The translations under genes and the position numbers were made by a program. Shown here in pieces: positions 45,801 through 56,450 of a stretch of 64,000 bases of DNA. This DNA is from Branchiostoma belcheri. Taxonomy: Eukaryota > Chordata > Leptocardii > Amphioxiformes > Branchiostomatidae. Within the stretch, counting starts at the first letter, position 1. Each line of letters opens with the position of its first letter. The notes under the pieces are model-generated. The model made no database searches, was not told the origin of the DNA, and saw nothing but the letters and a program-made list of their open reading frames with translations. The stretch is taken from NCBI RefSeq assembly GCF_001625305.1, contig NW_017803080.1:431817-495816 (forward strand). Reading direction: 5' to 3'.

Positions 45801-48172
45801 GCTGTTACACCGACGCCGTCCATTACCAGTGGTGCTGTTACACCGACGCCGTCCATTAACAGTGGTGCTGTTACACCGACGCCGTCCATTAACAGTGGTG
45901 CTGTTTGTTTGTTTGTTTGTCTATTTATTAAGATCTCCATTAGTATGGTAAATTCCATACTATTCTACCTGGAGTCCAGCAACCTAAAATAACATAATAA
46001 TAATAATAATAATAATTACTTTAGCAATAGTGATGATAAAAAAAACATACAAACTATGATGTGATTATAACAAAAAAATCAGCATAGAGAAATAATGGTG
46101 CATTGGAGATCAGAGGTCAAATAATAGAAATAATAAGTCAGAAATGAGAGTAATAATTGATGTACTTGTCCAATCATTGAAAAATCTAAGTACAAAACAG
46201 TGAACAAGTATTTGAACTGACACAAATAATAACAAAATATGTTACACCGACGCCGTCCATCCACACAGGTAAGGTCTCGTTTTCTACATTGAAAAGAGCG
46301 TGAAAAAATTTCACATTTGAACCTTACCCAGATTAAGACATTATTAGCACATTATTATCAATTGTAACACCATATAAAACACTATATGATAGTCTCATAT
46401 ATGTTAGCCTATTGGTTTGTTATTTATTAATTTCTACACTTTTCTATTAAAAATCCAAAAAGTATCAGCTTTTCGAAGCGCATTGTGCTTTTTAACGGCT
46501 CAAAATGGATTTTGATATAAAAAGTGATGTCAGATACAGCAATACACCTCATTTCTTCACATTATAATTGGTTTTCAGGCTCAAGTAGCCGGTACTAGCT
46601 TCCTAATACATTGTTTTCTTGGAAAAGCATGTTGCCTAGCAACAGTTGCTGGCAAAGGACAGTTCGCGATGGCTCCACCCCTAAAATTGTTTCTAGTGTT
46701 GTGAAGAACATCTGTGCCAAGTTTCATGCTTTTATCACCATTTGAGCAATTTTCGCACCGATCGCCTAGGCTATTACGGTGTTCAGGTTTAGTTCTATAC
46801 ATTTTTTTGCTATGTCAAATAGTTGTTGCCATACATGTGAACATGGTATCGTGAACAATTGCCATACAAGTTCTTCTATATTGCTACCAGCAGGATACAA
46901 GTCGAAGATCTCCTTTGGGGGAAGTGGAAAAGGTCGTGGCGAGTTCTCGGGATATAACTAAGGGTTAGCAGTATCTGCCGACGATGAGATATTTGTCACA
47001 GATCTATTTAACAAGCGAATCCAAGTATTCAACATGAACGGAGTCCTTCTACGAATCTTCCCAACGGTTGTTCAGAGTGGAAAAGTCCAAAAAAGGTGTG
47101 TAATTTTTAGGCTTTTTTAAAACGGCTGAGATAGATAGACACAGAGGGGGGTCGATAACTGTTATTGCATTGTAACTGATGTTGTACATTTGAAAGATAA
47201 GTTTGACAGGGAATCTAAACACAGCGGCCTATTTAAGAGTACGGGTCTACAACAACGGTGCAGTTATATGTCAATAGTTACAGATGCGAATACAATGTGT
47301 ACTACATTACGGAGATACTATCTACTATCGGAAGTACCTAAATAATTGTTTATAAACCTCATAGCTGGCTGTAAATGATTCCAAAGCCATCTGGCTAACT
47401 AATTATTTCAAGCTGCTCTTACTGCTATTGGCTAATGTTAACGCTAATATGTAGATGTGGTACTGGATCATATCACATTGTAAGCAAAAGCTTCCTCAGC
47501 AATACGTTTTTGGTCACGGTTCTTGTTTATTACAGGTTGTATCCTACCGGCGTTGCCGTTGACAAGAAGGGCAACGTGTGGGTTGCGGGAAAATGCCAAT
47601 TAAACGGAGGTTATGTACACGTAATGAAGTACAGCCAGCAAGGCCTGCAGATCACTGCATTTAACATCTCGTCTTCTGCTCTGTATCCAACCATTACCGT
47701 TGACAAGTCAAATGGAAACATCCTTCTGTCTGCGGAGCCGAAACAAGTTTATATCTTCTCAACAAACGGATCGCTGTATAAGAGTTTTGGATCAGTATCT
47801 AAAAATGATATCTATATCCATTACATCGCTATGGACAACAATACAGGACATATCTTTGTTACTTCGAAAGGTAACAATGTCCACGTGTACAATCGTGACG
47901 GGGACCTGGTTCGCCGATTCGGCGACTTTGGAAGCGGTAAAGGTCGACTATTTGTACCGAGAGGTGTACATGTCTGTACCGACGGTATTGGGAACATCAT
48001 CGTGGCCAACAGTCGTAATAACCGTGTAGACATGTTCACAAGCCGTGGGGAGTTTGTTCGTACTGTCGTCAACACCGCCGAACCCAAGGGTGTTGCTTTA
48101 AGTTTGGATGGACACTTAGTGGTAACTAAAACGAAACATGAAAACCGTGTCACCGTCTTTCGTCGTACGTAA
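42827..48172 (+). CDS. type II membrane protein: NPxY tail, TM, mucin-like stalk, NHL propeller (damaged allele)
   Basis: Exons: 42810-43709, 44548-44672, 45252-46268, 46894-47095, 47536-48172; phases agree across each junction once the insertion at 45906-46240 is ignored. The N-terminal tail repeats Asn-Pro units and holds five NPxY motifs (NPTYD, NPMYT, NPMYM, NPMYA, NPSYN), the class bound by PTB domains and endocytic adaptors. Exon 2 has RTYRRVWVAVQ, then a membrane helix (ATAFLVSLILAVFIVVYFF) followed by acidic residues, which predicts the N-terminus inside. Exon 3 is Ser/Thr-rich with 11-residue repeats (SGAVTPTPSIS). The last exons form NHL-type propeller blades (DEIFVTDLFNKRIQVFN, VAVDKKGNVWVAG, VHVYNRDGDLVRRFG). 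Damage: in-frame TGA at 43307-43309, TAA at 46959-46961, and a LINE insertion in exon 3. The start at 42827 was chosen for its strong context. I know no named family with this order. Confidence 0.75.
45498..45905 (+). repeat. 33-bp coding minisatellite in the mucin-like exon
   Basis: Twelve complete 33-bp units from 45498 to 45893 and part of a thirteenth. The unit encodes SGAVTPTPSIx, where x is I, S, T or N. All units are multiples of three, and other frames are open only because of this. Confidence 0.95.
45906..46240 (-). mobile_element. LINE 3'-end insertion inside the mucin-like exon
   Basis: The repeat unit 'agtggtgctgtt' is cut at 45905 and resumes 'gttacaccgacgccgtcc' at 46241. Between them lies sequence that, on the minus strand, has the look of a LINE 3' untranslated end: 'ggactccaggtagaatagta', 'ggagatcttaataaataga' and an AAAC-repeat tail (the tttgtttgtttg at its left edge). 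A gtt flanks both sides. The insertion adds a stop at 45990-45992 and is not a multiple of three. Confidence 0.75.
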
Positions 48173-48184
48173 AACGATACTTCC

Positions 48185-48395
48185 TTAAATCTGAGCCCTT
48201 GTCCGGCTGCCTACCCTGGGTGCCAAACTAGTATATCGGGCCGTTAGCCGTTTTACTTCGGCAGCCAAAGAGCCCTTCGCCCGCCTATCTAAATTACCGC
48301 TACGCTACGGGGTAGTTGAGCCCGAGAGGGAATTTCGCCAAACTCCCCCCGGGCTAGACTCCCCCTTATGCTTCGGTCCCAATTGCGCCGGTGCC
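48185..48395 (+). repeat. dispersed GC-rich repeat, inverted copy at 55672-55800
   Basis: 'ccggctgcctaccctgggtg', 'cttcggcagccaa', 'gagcccttcgcccgcct' and 'gcttcggtcccaatt' occur in the same order in the reverse complement of 55672-55800. Non-coding. Confidence 0.7.
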
Positions 48396-48913
48396 CGTCG
48401 GGGATGTAGCCCCGACCGGCTCCCGCCGAGCTCTGGAGCCTGGCGGGCACCGGTTGTTGTGGTCACAATTGAAAGTTTCCTTCAGTGGCATTTTGTCACC
48501 CTTCTTGGTAGGTCTCCGACAGGCACCCGGCAGATGCTCTGACGATGTCTTGTATACTGATCCACTTAATCCAGAGTTCACGCTTTTGTTGTGATCATCT
48601 GATCTGTGACGTCACACATTTGACATGGTCTTACGAAGTACACACCCTTATTTGTGTATCTGGTCTGTGACCTATCAATATTAGTCCCGGTGGACTGCCG
48701 GCAACCGGAGGGGTACCTGTCGGTGTTCTCACGATGAGGTCACGGCGTCTTTTTGTCAGCGGGGCCCGGGTAGAATTTAAGTCAGAATTAAATTCTTCTC
48801 GGATCCCCACCGGTCCGAAAAATAGCCCGGTAGCCGCAGGGTGTCCCGCGGGGCCACGTAGGGGTCACGCCCGAAAGTGCCCCCCCAAAAAAACAGCCCG
48901 GGAATTACCCGGC
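48396..48913. other. gene-free GC-rich stretch
   Basis: Local inverted pieces ('gccggtgcccg...cgggcaccgg' at about 48389-48454) suggest a palindromic element. No protein recognised. Confidence 0.4.
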
Positions 48914-49028
48914 AGGGCCCCTTTTTGCGACGTCCTCAGGGGACGGAGCATTAGTACAGTACTGCGATCGATGTGCCAGGAATTCTAAAAATTCCGCCGA
49001 TGCATCCCCTAGGGAATTCACTTTTGCA
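48914..49028 (-). repeat. dispersed repeat, inverted relative to 23125-23230
   Basis: Reverse complement of 23125-23230 with substitutions, keeping 'gaattccctagggg' and 'tagaattcctggca'. Confidence 0.65.
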
Positions 49029-49139
49029 ATGCCGGTAGCAGGCTGTGCCTTGTTTAGACCTCTGTGTCATTTTATTTGGGGCGTGTGTGGTATTCCTATT
49101 TACATTGTAAGAATGTTGATCTTACAGTATAATTTTCAC

Positions 49140-49730
49140 ATCTTTTCGCCCACGCAACCCGGAGTTATAACAGTTTTAAAATCGACGAAAAGCACCCGCG
49201 CGTATAGTGGACGCGCCTCATATATTATCGGGCAGTGGTGGAACCCTCCCACGTGACCGCGACGGCCAATCAGAACGCTGGGTTTCGCAAAACTTTCTTT
49301 TAGGTAGCGATTTTTCTACACCAGTATCTCGTGAAATTTCTCTACAATGGGATTATTTTGAAAGTTCAGAGTTGCGCCAAACTGTCGAGGAGACATCCCA
49401 TCGTCGCTGGCAGGTTATCGCTGAACACAGGTACGTCGCATTTTTCCGATATTTGTGCCGTAAATATACAAGGTTCGTGGGTGCCCTAAAGCAACATAAT
49501 TTACGATTTTCTCGATTTTGTGCCATTTTCAGTGGTCTAATTCGGGATTTTCCGAGAGGGTTCATTATACGACATGAAGAAAAATGTATACTGTGTATCT
49601 TAAACTCCCCAAAACGTTTACTGAACTCCTGTGAACCCCTAACCGTTCGGCCGCTATGAGGCAAAATACGGGACGATGCACAGCGAAATTTTGTTGTTGT
49701 AAAGCCAAGATGGCGGCCGGGCTAAAAATT
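49140..49730 (+). promoter_or_regulatory. candidate CpG-rich promoter and first exon
   Basis: Compared with its flanks this stretch is richer in CpG and holds 'cccacgtgac' (E-box), 'ggccaatcagaacg' (CCAAT box, about 49264) and 'aagatggcggcc' (YY1 consensus, about 49708). A donor-like CACAG|GTACGT at 49430 could end a first exon. The gene it would serve is not identified. Confidence 0.35.
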
Positions 49731-50396
49731 GGCGTCCACAGAGTTTTCCGGTACGAATTCTTCTGAAACATTTACAGACAAAGTGAGATTTTGTCGACTA
49801 TGATTAGGACTACTTAGTGACTTAATTCAATTTGTTATCGCTTGGTTTCGAACGATTGTGTGCATTTTCATTGACGATAAAGGGGGAGGGGACGGAAAAC
49901 GCTGCCGAGTTACTCTTTTGTTGTGCAAAAATATTGTCCACACATACTTTCATGAGAGTTTTTGGTCTTGACATATCAAGATGCCGAAAGTAGCGACCTA
50001 GAACAGCTGCCCTTCCAACAGCTGCCCTTCCAACAATACTTTTGAAATAAATCCAGTTGCAGGCAGACAGCTTTATGCTATGTTTATGTGTGTGCTGCAT
50101 GCTGAATACTGGTACATAAATATACAAGTAATATAATCTACAGTATATAAATGCAGTTTCTGGGATGGAGCTGTTGTTCATTACTAATTTTTCTATCAAA
50201 TGATAAAGACTAACTGTAACTTCCTGGTGCACTGCCGAGTATTACTAGATACAAGTACTGTACTAAGTAGTTATGGGTGCTTCAGTTTGGACATGATAAA
50301 ATTGCCATTTGTATTTCTTTACCAGCTCTCCATGGTCTCTGTCCTTTTATATATGTGGTTCATGTAAACTGATCATAATTTCGTCTTCCTTTCTAG

Positions 50397-50572
50397 CCTG
50401 CGGTATGTCAAGAAGCGAGCCATATCACACATTATCAGATTCAGAGTTTGCAGCCCCACTGCCAGGGATGGAAACTCTATGCAGGATTCAGATGTCACCA
50501 TCAGGAAGAATTGTCAAGAGCCAAATAATTCTACAATCCCATACCCACACACGTTTTCTTGTTACATCTTAA
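50397..50572 (+). CDS. candidate small exon or gene, unidentified
   Basis: After a pyrimidine-rich acceptor (cgtcttcctttctag) an ATG at 50405 opens 55 codons, MSRSEPYHTLSDSEFAAPLP, GMETLCRIQMSPSGR, to a stop at 50572. Composition looks coding, but no domain is recognised. It could be the second exon of a gene starting near 49300. It may also be chance. Confidence 0.25.
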
Positions 50573-50632
50573 TTCAACTGAAGAATGTAATTTCAGTATG
50601 TACCCTAGTGTGATCATGACAGTGAACACATA

Positions 50633-51430
50633 GCAGTGGTCGAAATACTTTTTTTCAGTGCTCTGCAATATTGCAGAAGAGTCAAAATTTTGTTCTGCAA
50701 TTTGAAAATGCTTTCTGCAAATACACAAGCCTCCATACTACAACCTTCTCAAATCAATAATGTCTTTTTTACATCATATATAGCTTTGTAAATCTGTAGC
50801 ATTACTGGAATTCTTTTAAGTTTAATCTATCACTCTTTTCATTTCAGACTTTATAGATCCTTCTCCACAGAAAATTTATCATTTACTGGTATCTTCACGG
50901 GTCTTTCAGTTTCACCACTGTCTCCCACTACAAGCTACTACAACTAAAATCATACCTTACCTGTAAATGTACTTAGTAATCACACCCACATATCATCCTT
51001 CCACACAACATACTAATTAAGACACACCAAAAAACAGTACTTAACTCTTACTTAAGCAACTCGATATGATTTTGGTGCTACCTGAAACGGTCAGACCACT
51101 ACCTTTCGTCAGTGACACTAGGAGAATTGCAGGTTTATAAGCACAAACTATTGATTCATATGCAAATTAGTGAAGAGAAATTTTTTTTTGGAAGTCCAAA
51201 GGGAATCAAAAGATAGACAAGTCAAGACAAGGATGATGCAAATTAGTGAAGAAGCTCCTGTTGCTTCAAAACAGGAACTTAAGTGTTGTCTGTCCTTGGG
51301 GCCAGAGAGTTCTAGTTTGCTAAATTGAAAACTATTGAATCTGGAGCCTATTTTTCCTTCTGCAAAATTGCAGATAGTATAAATTTTTCTTCTGCAATCT
51401 GCAGAGGTATTTCGAACACTGCATAGGCAT
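50633..51430. mobile_element. fold-back element with 'ctgcaaatt' rich arms
   Basis: The left arm (about 50633-50720: 'cagtggtcgaaatac', 'gctctgcaatattgcagaag', 'ttctgcaatttg') is an imperfect reverse complement of the right arm (about 51350-51430: 'ctgcagaggtatttcgaacactg'). The interior holds a Penelope-like remnant. Non-coding. Confidence 0.55.
51025..51125 (-). mobile_element. decayed Penelope-like terminal repeat
   Basis: 'ccaaaaaacagtacttaactcttacttaagcaactcgatatgattttgg' matches 10860-10908, and 'cctttcgtcagtgac' is the reverse complement of the CTGACGA box at 11178. The GAAAC part is altered. Confidence 0.6.
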
Positions 51431-53984
51431 GTCCCATCTCTGATGTTTGGTGTGACAATGGCGTCCCAGTTAGAATATGTTGACCATTTAGAATAAAAAT
51501 ATATATCCTGCAACTTAAGGCTTAAGCCATTGCTTTGTGTAAATTTCTCACAACAGTTACAAAGAAGACAGTTTTTATTGCACAAGGATAAAGAGACTAG
51601 CATTTCAATTACAAATACAGTTCCTGCGATGTTATGCTTCACTCAAAAATAAAATTCCAATGCTGAGATATGTGAATGATAAGCTATTCATTGCACAGTG
51701 ATATACAAAAAGGAACATCAGCATTTTTCACATCTTCAATCTAGATATAGATTTCATGTTTCCCTTCAGTAGATACTACTGTCCGAGGTCGCAGCTACAA
51801 TGATGAATGTGTAGTCTATTTCAGAAAGAGAATGAATAGGATACTGTACATGTACATTTTTTGTACATGTATTTGACTGTGGAGTGGTTAACCATGGTAA
51901 GGCAGGACTTGTGGAGGAATCCGTGTAACCTGACAGGGAGAATGTGAACAGTATACAAAACGTAAATACAATTCTGCATGTAGGCAATCTATTCATGTAG
52001 TCTGTTTTAACCTATGGTCTGTTCACTGTCATAGTACAGTCAAAATTCAATCGAATCTGTACACAACAATCCCGAGAGGATGTCATCCCAGCGTGTTGTC
52101 CAGTATAGAGAAGAATATCAATGTAGGACCTAAAACGGTAGATACATGTAGTTTAGGGGCAATCCAACTGATCAAATTATCCATATCTTACATACCTTCT
52201 ATAATGCAAATCACATGTACTAGGCTGGCCAACCATATCTATTTTTTACGTCCAATATTAGTTAATAAGCATTCTACCCTATGATGAAAGGACAACATAG
52301 ACTGCACCATCAAGTTCATTCCATCATATTTTCCAGCCACTGACATCACTGTTGTACTGTACAATACAGCAACAAAATCATTGCATACAATACGTGTTGT
52401 GCAACATTTAGATTACTAGTACATCAAATACAGAGTGGATTAATGCTCCTTTAGTATCAATCCATTTACCCTCAATTTACTCTTATAAAATAAAGGAAGT
52501 GTCTCTATATTGAACTAATCTACATTCATACTATATACATACATATACATTCTAGCACCAATTTATATATAACCTCAAGTGCACATGGTTAGGGTTGCTA
52601 AAAGCAAACTCAGTGGTTTCCATTTGTTTTTGGATAACATTATATACTGCATCAGTGTATGTACCCGGTTACCATAATCTGTTGATAACTTAATACATTT
52701 ATGTATTCAACTCTGTTGGTTGCTCCAAGAAATGATTCCTTGGACCTTGACACATGCAGCATGAAGCAAAGACAGCTATTACAGCAGTCCCCACCGTGGT
52801 GCAAGGTTCTGTAGATGTTGGAAGGGCTTAAAAGGCCCTGCATACCGAGTCTGTGGTGAATGAGAAGAATCGAATGAAAATGTTCAACGGTTCCGATGCA
52901 TGATTTTTTTACCTGAATAAAAATATCATCACACAAATTATGCTCAAAGACAAGACATCATACGGTTGTTATGAACTCTCAACACAACAAACTGCACAGT
53001 AAACAACATCTAACGCTAGCGTTATATTCCAGCATTTCCAAGTTGAAAGCCTTAGCTTGTATCGCGCGTTCTTCGAACATCGCTCGCGGACGAAGGTAGG
53101 TACAGAAGGTATCGCCCCCCCCCTCACTACACAACGAAGCCCAACAAAATTTGCATATCTAAATACAACAACTACATACACATATCATCATCTCAACCGA
53201 AACCCAGTAGTACGTGGGGACACAGTGGCAGAGGTTGTAAAATATGCCCCGTGACAGTGGGATAGATTTTTTGTAGCTTCCGACATCACATCTGGTCCAA
53301 ATAAATATTTGTGACGTTCGTTGTTTTACGCTATTTATTTTGATTATTGTGCCGATTAAAATCGCTAAGCTACAACAATTACACTATGACCAAAGTCTAC
53401 ACAAACCTGGTGTCTTCTGGGGATAAGTAGATGGTCCGTAAACGCATTCCTGGCGATCAAAACAACAGTAGAAGAACGCGACGATGTAGCGGCGGATATT
53501 TTGAATGCGTATTTTGAGCTCCCGGCACGACCGCTCGGGGTGGCCGCTAGCAGCTCAAATGAGCCCGCTACGCTTCTGACCGAGAAAATTACCCGTCATG
53601 CTTAGCGAACATTCCACCACCGCCTGGCCGCTACCCTACTGAGCGCGACTGACGCTTCGCCTCTAAAATAGATCTTTTAGACTGTGCGAGCTTGTGATGC
53701 AAAACTAGAAAATGATAAGTGATAAGAAAGTGTGTAAAACCAAGGTAAAACCTGTGGTAAAACTTACAAGTGTTGTCCCATAGAATCACAAGAGTAGTGT
53801 ACATCTGATGTTTATCATGTATGCAATGTGCAATCTTTATTCAACATAGTCAGGTAAGGAAGGTTGAATCAGGTAAGGAATGTTGTTCTTGCTGTGAAAT
53901 CATTTAACGCGTTCGGTAGCGTTCCTGCTTTGGAACACATGCACGGCGGTAAAATCTGGGTTGCAAAGTTCCCACATGTCATAG
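51431..53984. other. gene-free stretch
   Basis: Mostly AT-rich. About 53440-53660 is richer in CpG ('gcgacgatgtagcggcgg', 'cggcacgaccgctcggggtgg') and might be a promoter for an unrecognised gene. An isolated minus-strand frame at 51996-51766 starts with a signal-peptide-like run but has no support. Confidence 0.35.
51766..51996 (-). CDS. isolated 76-codon frame with signal-peptide-like start
   Basis: Minus strand from the ATG at 51996: MNRLPTCRIVFTFCILFTFS, then LSGYTDSSTSPALP and two later cysteines close together, to a stop at 51766. A small secreted protein is possible, but there are no splice partners, no homology and no clear promoter. Chance is more likely. Confidence 0.2.
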   Translation of the reverse strand: MNRLPTCRIVFTFCILFTFSLSGYTDSSTSPALPWLTTPQSNTCTKNVHVQYPIHSLSEIDYTFIIVAATSDSSIY

Positions 53985-54240
53985 AACCCGAACTGTGTTC
54001 GATCGTGTTCGATCTGGGCAATTCGAATCGAACCCGCGTTCTATTTCGGGATCACCTGCGGTCATTTACAATAAAGCGGCAAAACAAGCCTTTCTGCCTC
54101 CGTGCCGTGCAACAGATAAAAACAACACTTTTCTATAGATACAAACAGTTTCGTGGACAATACATGTCCGCTATCATTTTTTTGTGGACATGTAACATGT
54201 AGCGAAGCTACTGTCGTATCCTTGGGTGACCTTGAATACT
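53985..54240 (+). repeat. dispersed repeat shared with 29320-29600
   Basis: Collinear blocks 'gcggtcatttacaataaagc', 'tttttttgtggacatgtaacat' and 'tagcgaagctactg.cgt' followed by 'gggtgaccttga'. Confidence 0.7.
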
Positions 54241-54284
54241 GTAATGATTCTTTACGCCAGTATGAATAACACAATGCAGACTTT

Positions 54285-54645
54285 TGGTCGACATGACATG
54301 TCTGCAAAACTCGTTTTAACCTGCAAGCATGGAAAGTCAGGCATACCCCATTCACGGCTCAAAATGACCGTTAAGGTTGTCCCGAAAATCGTGTTTTAGG
54401 GATTTTTAAAAAATGGCCTCAATTTTGAATTATGGGTAATTTAGTGCGAAAAATGTAAAAACAAATCATTTTTTCACCAATATGTCGACAAAAACTAGAC
54501 TTAAAATCAGAAATTAAAAAATCCCTAAAACACGATTTTTGATCCTTTTTCTAGTCGTCGAAAAATATAAAAATCGGTAATCTGGGGTAATATACGTAGC
54601 CAGGTTAAAACGATGTTTGCCTAAAAACATGACATGACTTGTGGT
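54285..54645. mobile_element. nested palindromic element
   Basis: The outer arms (54290-54330 and 54597-54645, with 'catgacatg' and 'cgttttaacctg' inverted) enclose inner arms 'tcgtgttttagggattttt' (about 54389) and its exact complement (about 54518-54537). Non-coding. Confidence 0.65.
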
Positions 54646-55671
54646 CGGAAACCCGAAAAAAATCGTCTTTCGGAGCGAAATTTTGAAAAATCAATGATTT
54701 AACATAAACAGCTAATATTGAAAGGATGTTAAGGCAATAATTTCATTTTAATTTGACGAAATTTTCCATTAAATCCTTTTTGTTTATTTTCAAGTGTTTT
54801 ACTGGTAGGCCAAAATCGGCCAAAATAGCGTCTTGTAACCCGATACCTTTTAGAACGCGCCTAGCAATGGGAAAGAATACCGTAGTGACAGACCGCCGTG
54901 ATGACTGCCTGCAACGGCACCGGATTGTGAATAAAATTTGATATGTCCTTGTCTTGCAATATACTGTGCATGTTTCAGAATGCATGTTTTATTTTTCAAG
55001 TCATGCAATTTTTTTCAGACGAGTAAAATTGTATGCACGTTTTATTTTTAATCGATTATGTACGATATGTATTTTTTAAATTTCAACCCTGTATGACTAG
55101 CCGTAAACACTGACGTCAAACAAATAAACGAAAGGATCAATATTTATGGAGCCTGGCGGTGTTTCCAAACGTAATCCAGGAAAAAATCCTTGCATTACAT
55201 CCATAGAGAATACAGGTCGTTTCGCTACATTGTCAGTTTGCTACAGTACGTTTCGCTCCATTGTGGTAAGTCGTTTCGCTACATGGCAGAAGTGTGGCTA
55301 CCCTGGCCCGATGAGATCAGTGTCGTAGTCCGCTGGCATTTGTATTTCACGCAAATTGTATTTCACGCTAACTCAAGGAGCTTAAATCACCATTACCTTC
55401 CATGCTGAAAATGTCATGATTTCATTCTTTGACATTTATAAATATGTACGCGTATGTATATACGATAATCATTTCTAATGTTATTAGACTATCTAGAGAG
55501 ACTTCTGCCATGTATCGAAACGCCTGTAGCGAACTAACAATAGCAAAACAACCGGTTACCTCCATAGACCTATTCACCTATGTCAGCCACAAAAAATACA
55601 TGACACAAGCACGATACAATGCCTCCTACCATATTATTTAATACTTCTCGTCGCTGGTGTGTTTTTTAAAC
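54646..55671. other. gene-free stretch
   Basis: AT-rich; three loosely spaced 'gtttcgctacat' motifs at 55218-55285. No exon recognised. Confidence 0.4.
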
Positions 55672-55800
55672 ACCACCCTTGTTTCAATTGGGACCGAAGC
55701 ATTAGTGGTAATTTTGGCAGGCGGGCGAAGGGCTCTTGGCTGCCGAAGGGAACAGCTAGCGGCCTGAAACGAGTTTGGCACCCAGGGTAGGCAGCCGGCA
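55672..55800 (-). repeat. dispersed GC-rich repeat, inverted copy of 48185-48395
   Basis: See 48185-48395. The sequence includes 'ggcgggcgaagggctcttgg' and 'gtttggcacccagggtagg'. Confidence 0.7.
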
Positions 55801-56040
55801 ATTCTGTGCATACCATATTTTTTCTCCATGTGTTAGGAATTTCAGACCCTCTTGGAATAGGGAGTACTGCATTCGTTTTATATTAGTCAGAAATGTTGCT
55901 AAAAGTCCTGATAACATCTACAGTCACTCGAAACGTCCGGAAATTATCTCCGTAATGTATCCAGTAGTAGAGTTTGAATTTCCTATGAGTATTTTTTACC
56001 TGGATGTCTAACCTTCATTACCCTACTACTTTTACTATTA

Positions 56041-56450
56041 GGCCACGCCGTCTTAATTTTATGGATGACATCCGCGCGCGCATTGATTTTCGCCTGTCGC
56101 CCTCAAAAAAAAAAAAGATCACCTCCACCGAGGCTCTGGCCTGGCTCTAGACCTGGGTAGTCCATGGTAGTGAGCGACAAAACAGAGCCGGGCACCCAGG
56201 CTACCGAAGCTCCACGACTCAAGAACTCAGTACATACGTACAGTGCCGATTCATAAATTCCGCAGAAAGCCAGCATGTGCCTGCTTGTCGTATACGTCGC
56301 TAAGTACTCACGCGAATTCACTATACCAGCTTTGTATTCCTATGGTTTAGTAGCATTTTTATTTTTGGCCGGAATTTTTTTTTATTCGCCCGCGCGCACT
56401 AGTTTGGGGGTCTTCAGAGGATGTCATCCATAAAATTAAATCGGTGTGAC
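56041..56450. mobile_element. MITE with about 35-bp inverted ends
   Basis: Left 'ttaattttatggatgacatcc', preceded by 'ggccacgccgtc', is inverted at the right end ('ggatgtcatccataaaatta', then 'aaatcggtgtgacc'). CG-rich inner flanks ('gcgcgcgc' left, 'gcgcgcac' right) also mirror each other. The middle contains an A12 run and no protein. Confidence 0.75.

Noticed and set aside
45245..45958. Long antisense and shifted frames over the mucin repeat
   Set aside because: A 33-bp unit is a multiple of three, so any stop-free frame stays open. Splice phases support only the Ser/Thr/Pro frame.
47821..48153. Minus-strand 110-codon frame
   Set aside because: Shadow of the NHL-repeat exon.
49207..49659. 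150-codon frame as a protein gene
   Set aside because: Crosses a CpG-rich promoter-like region with a donor inside; no domain recognised.
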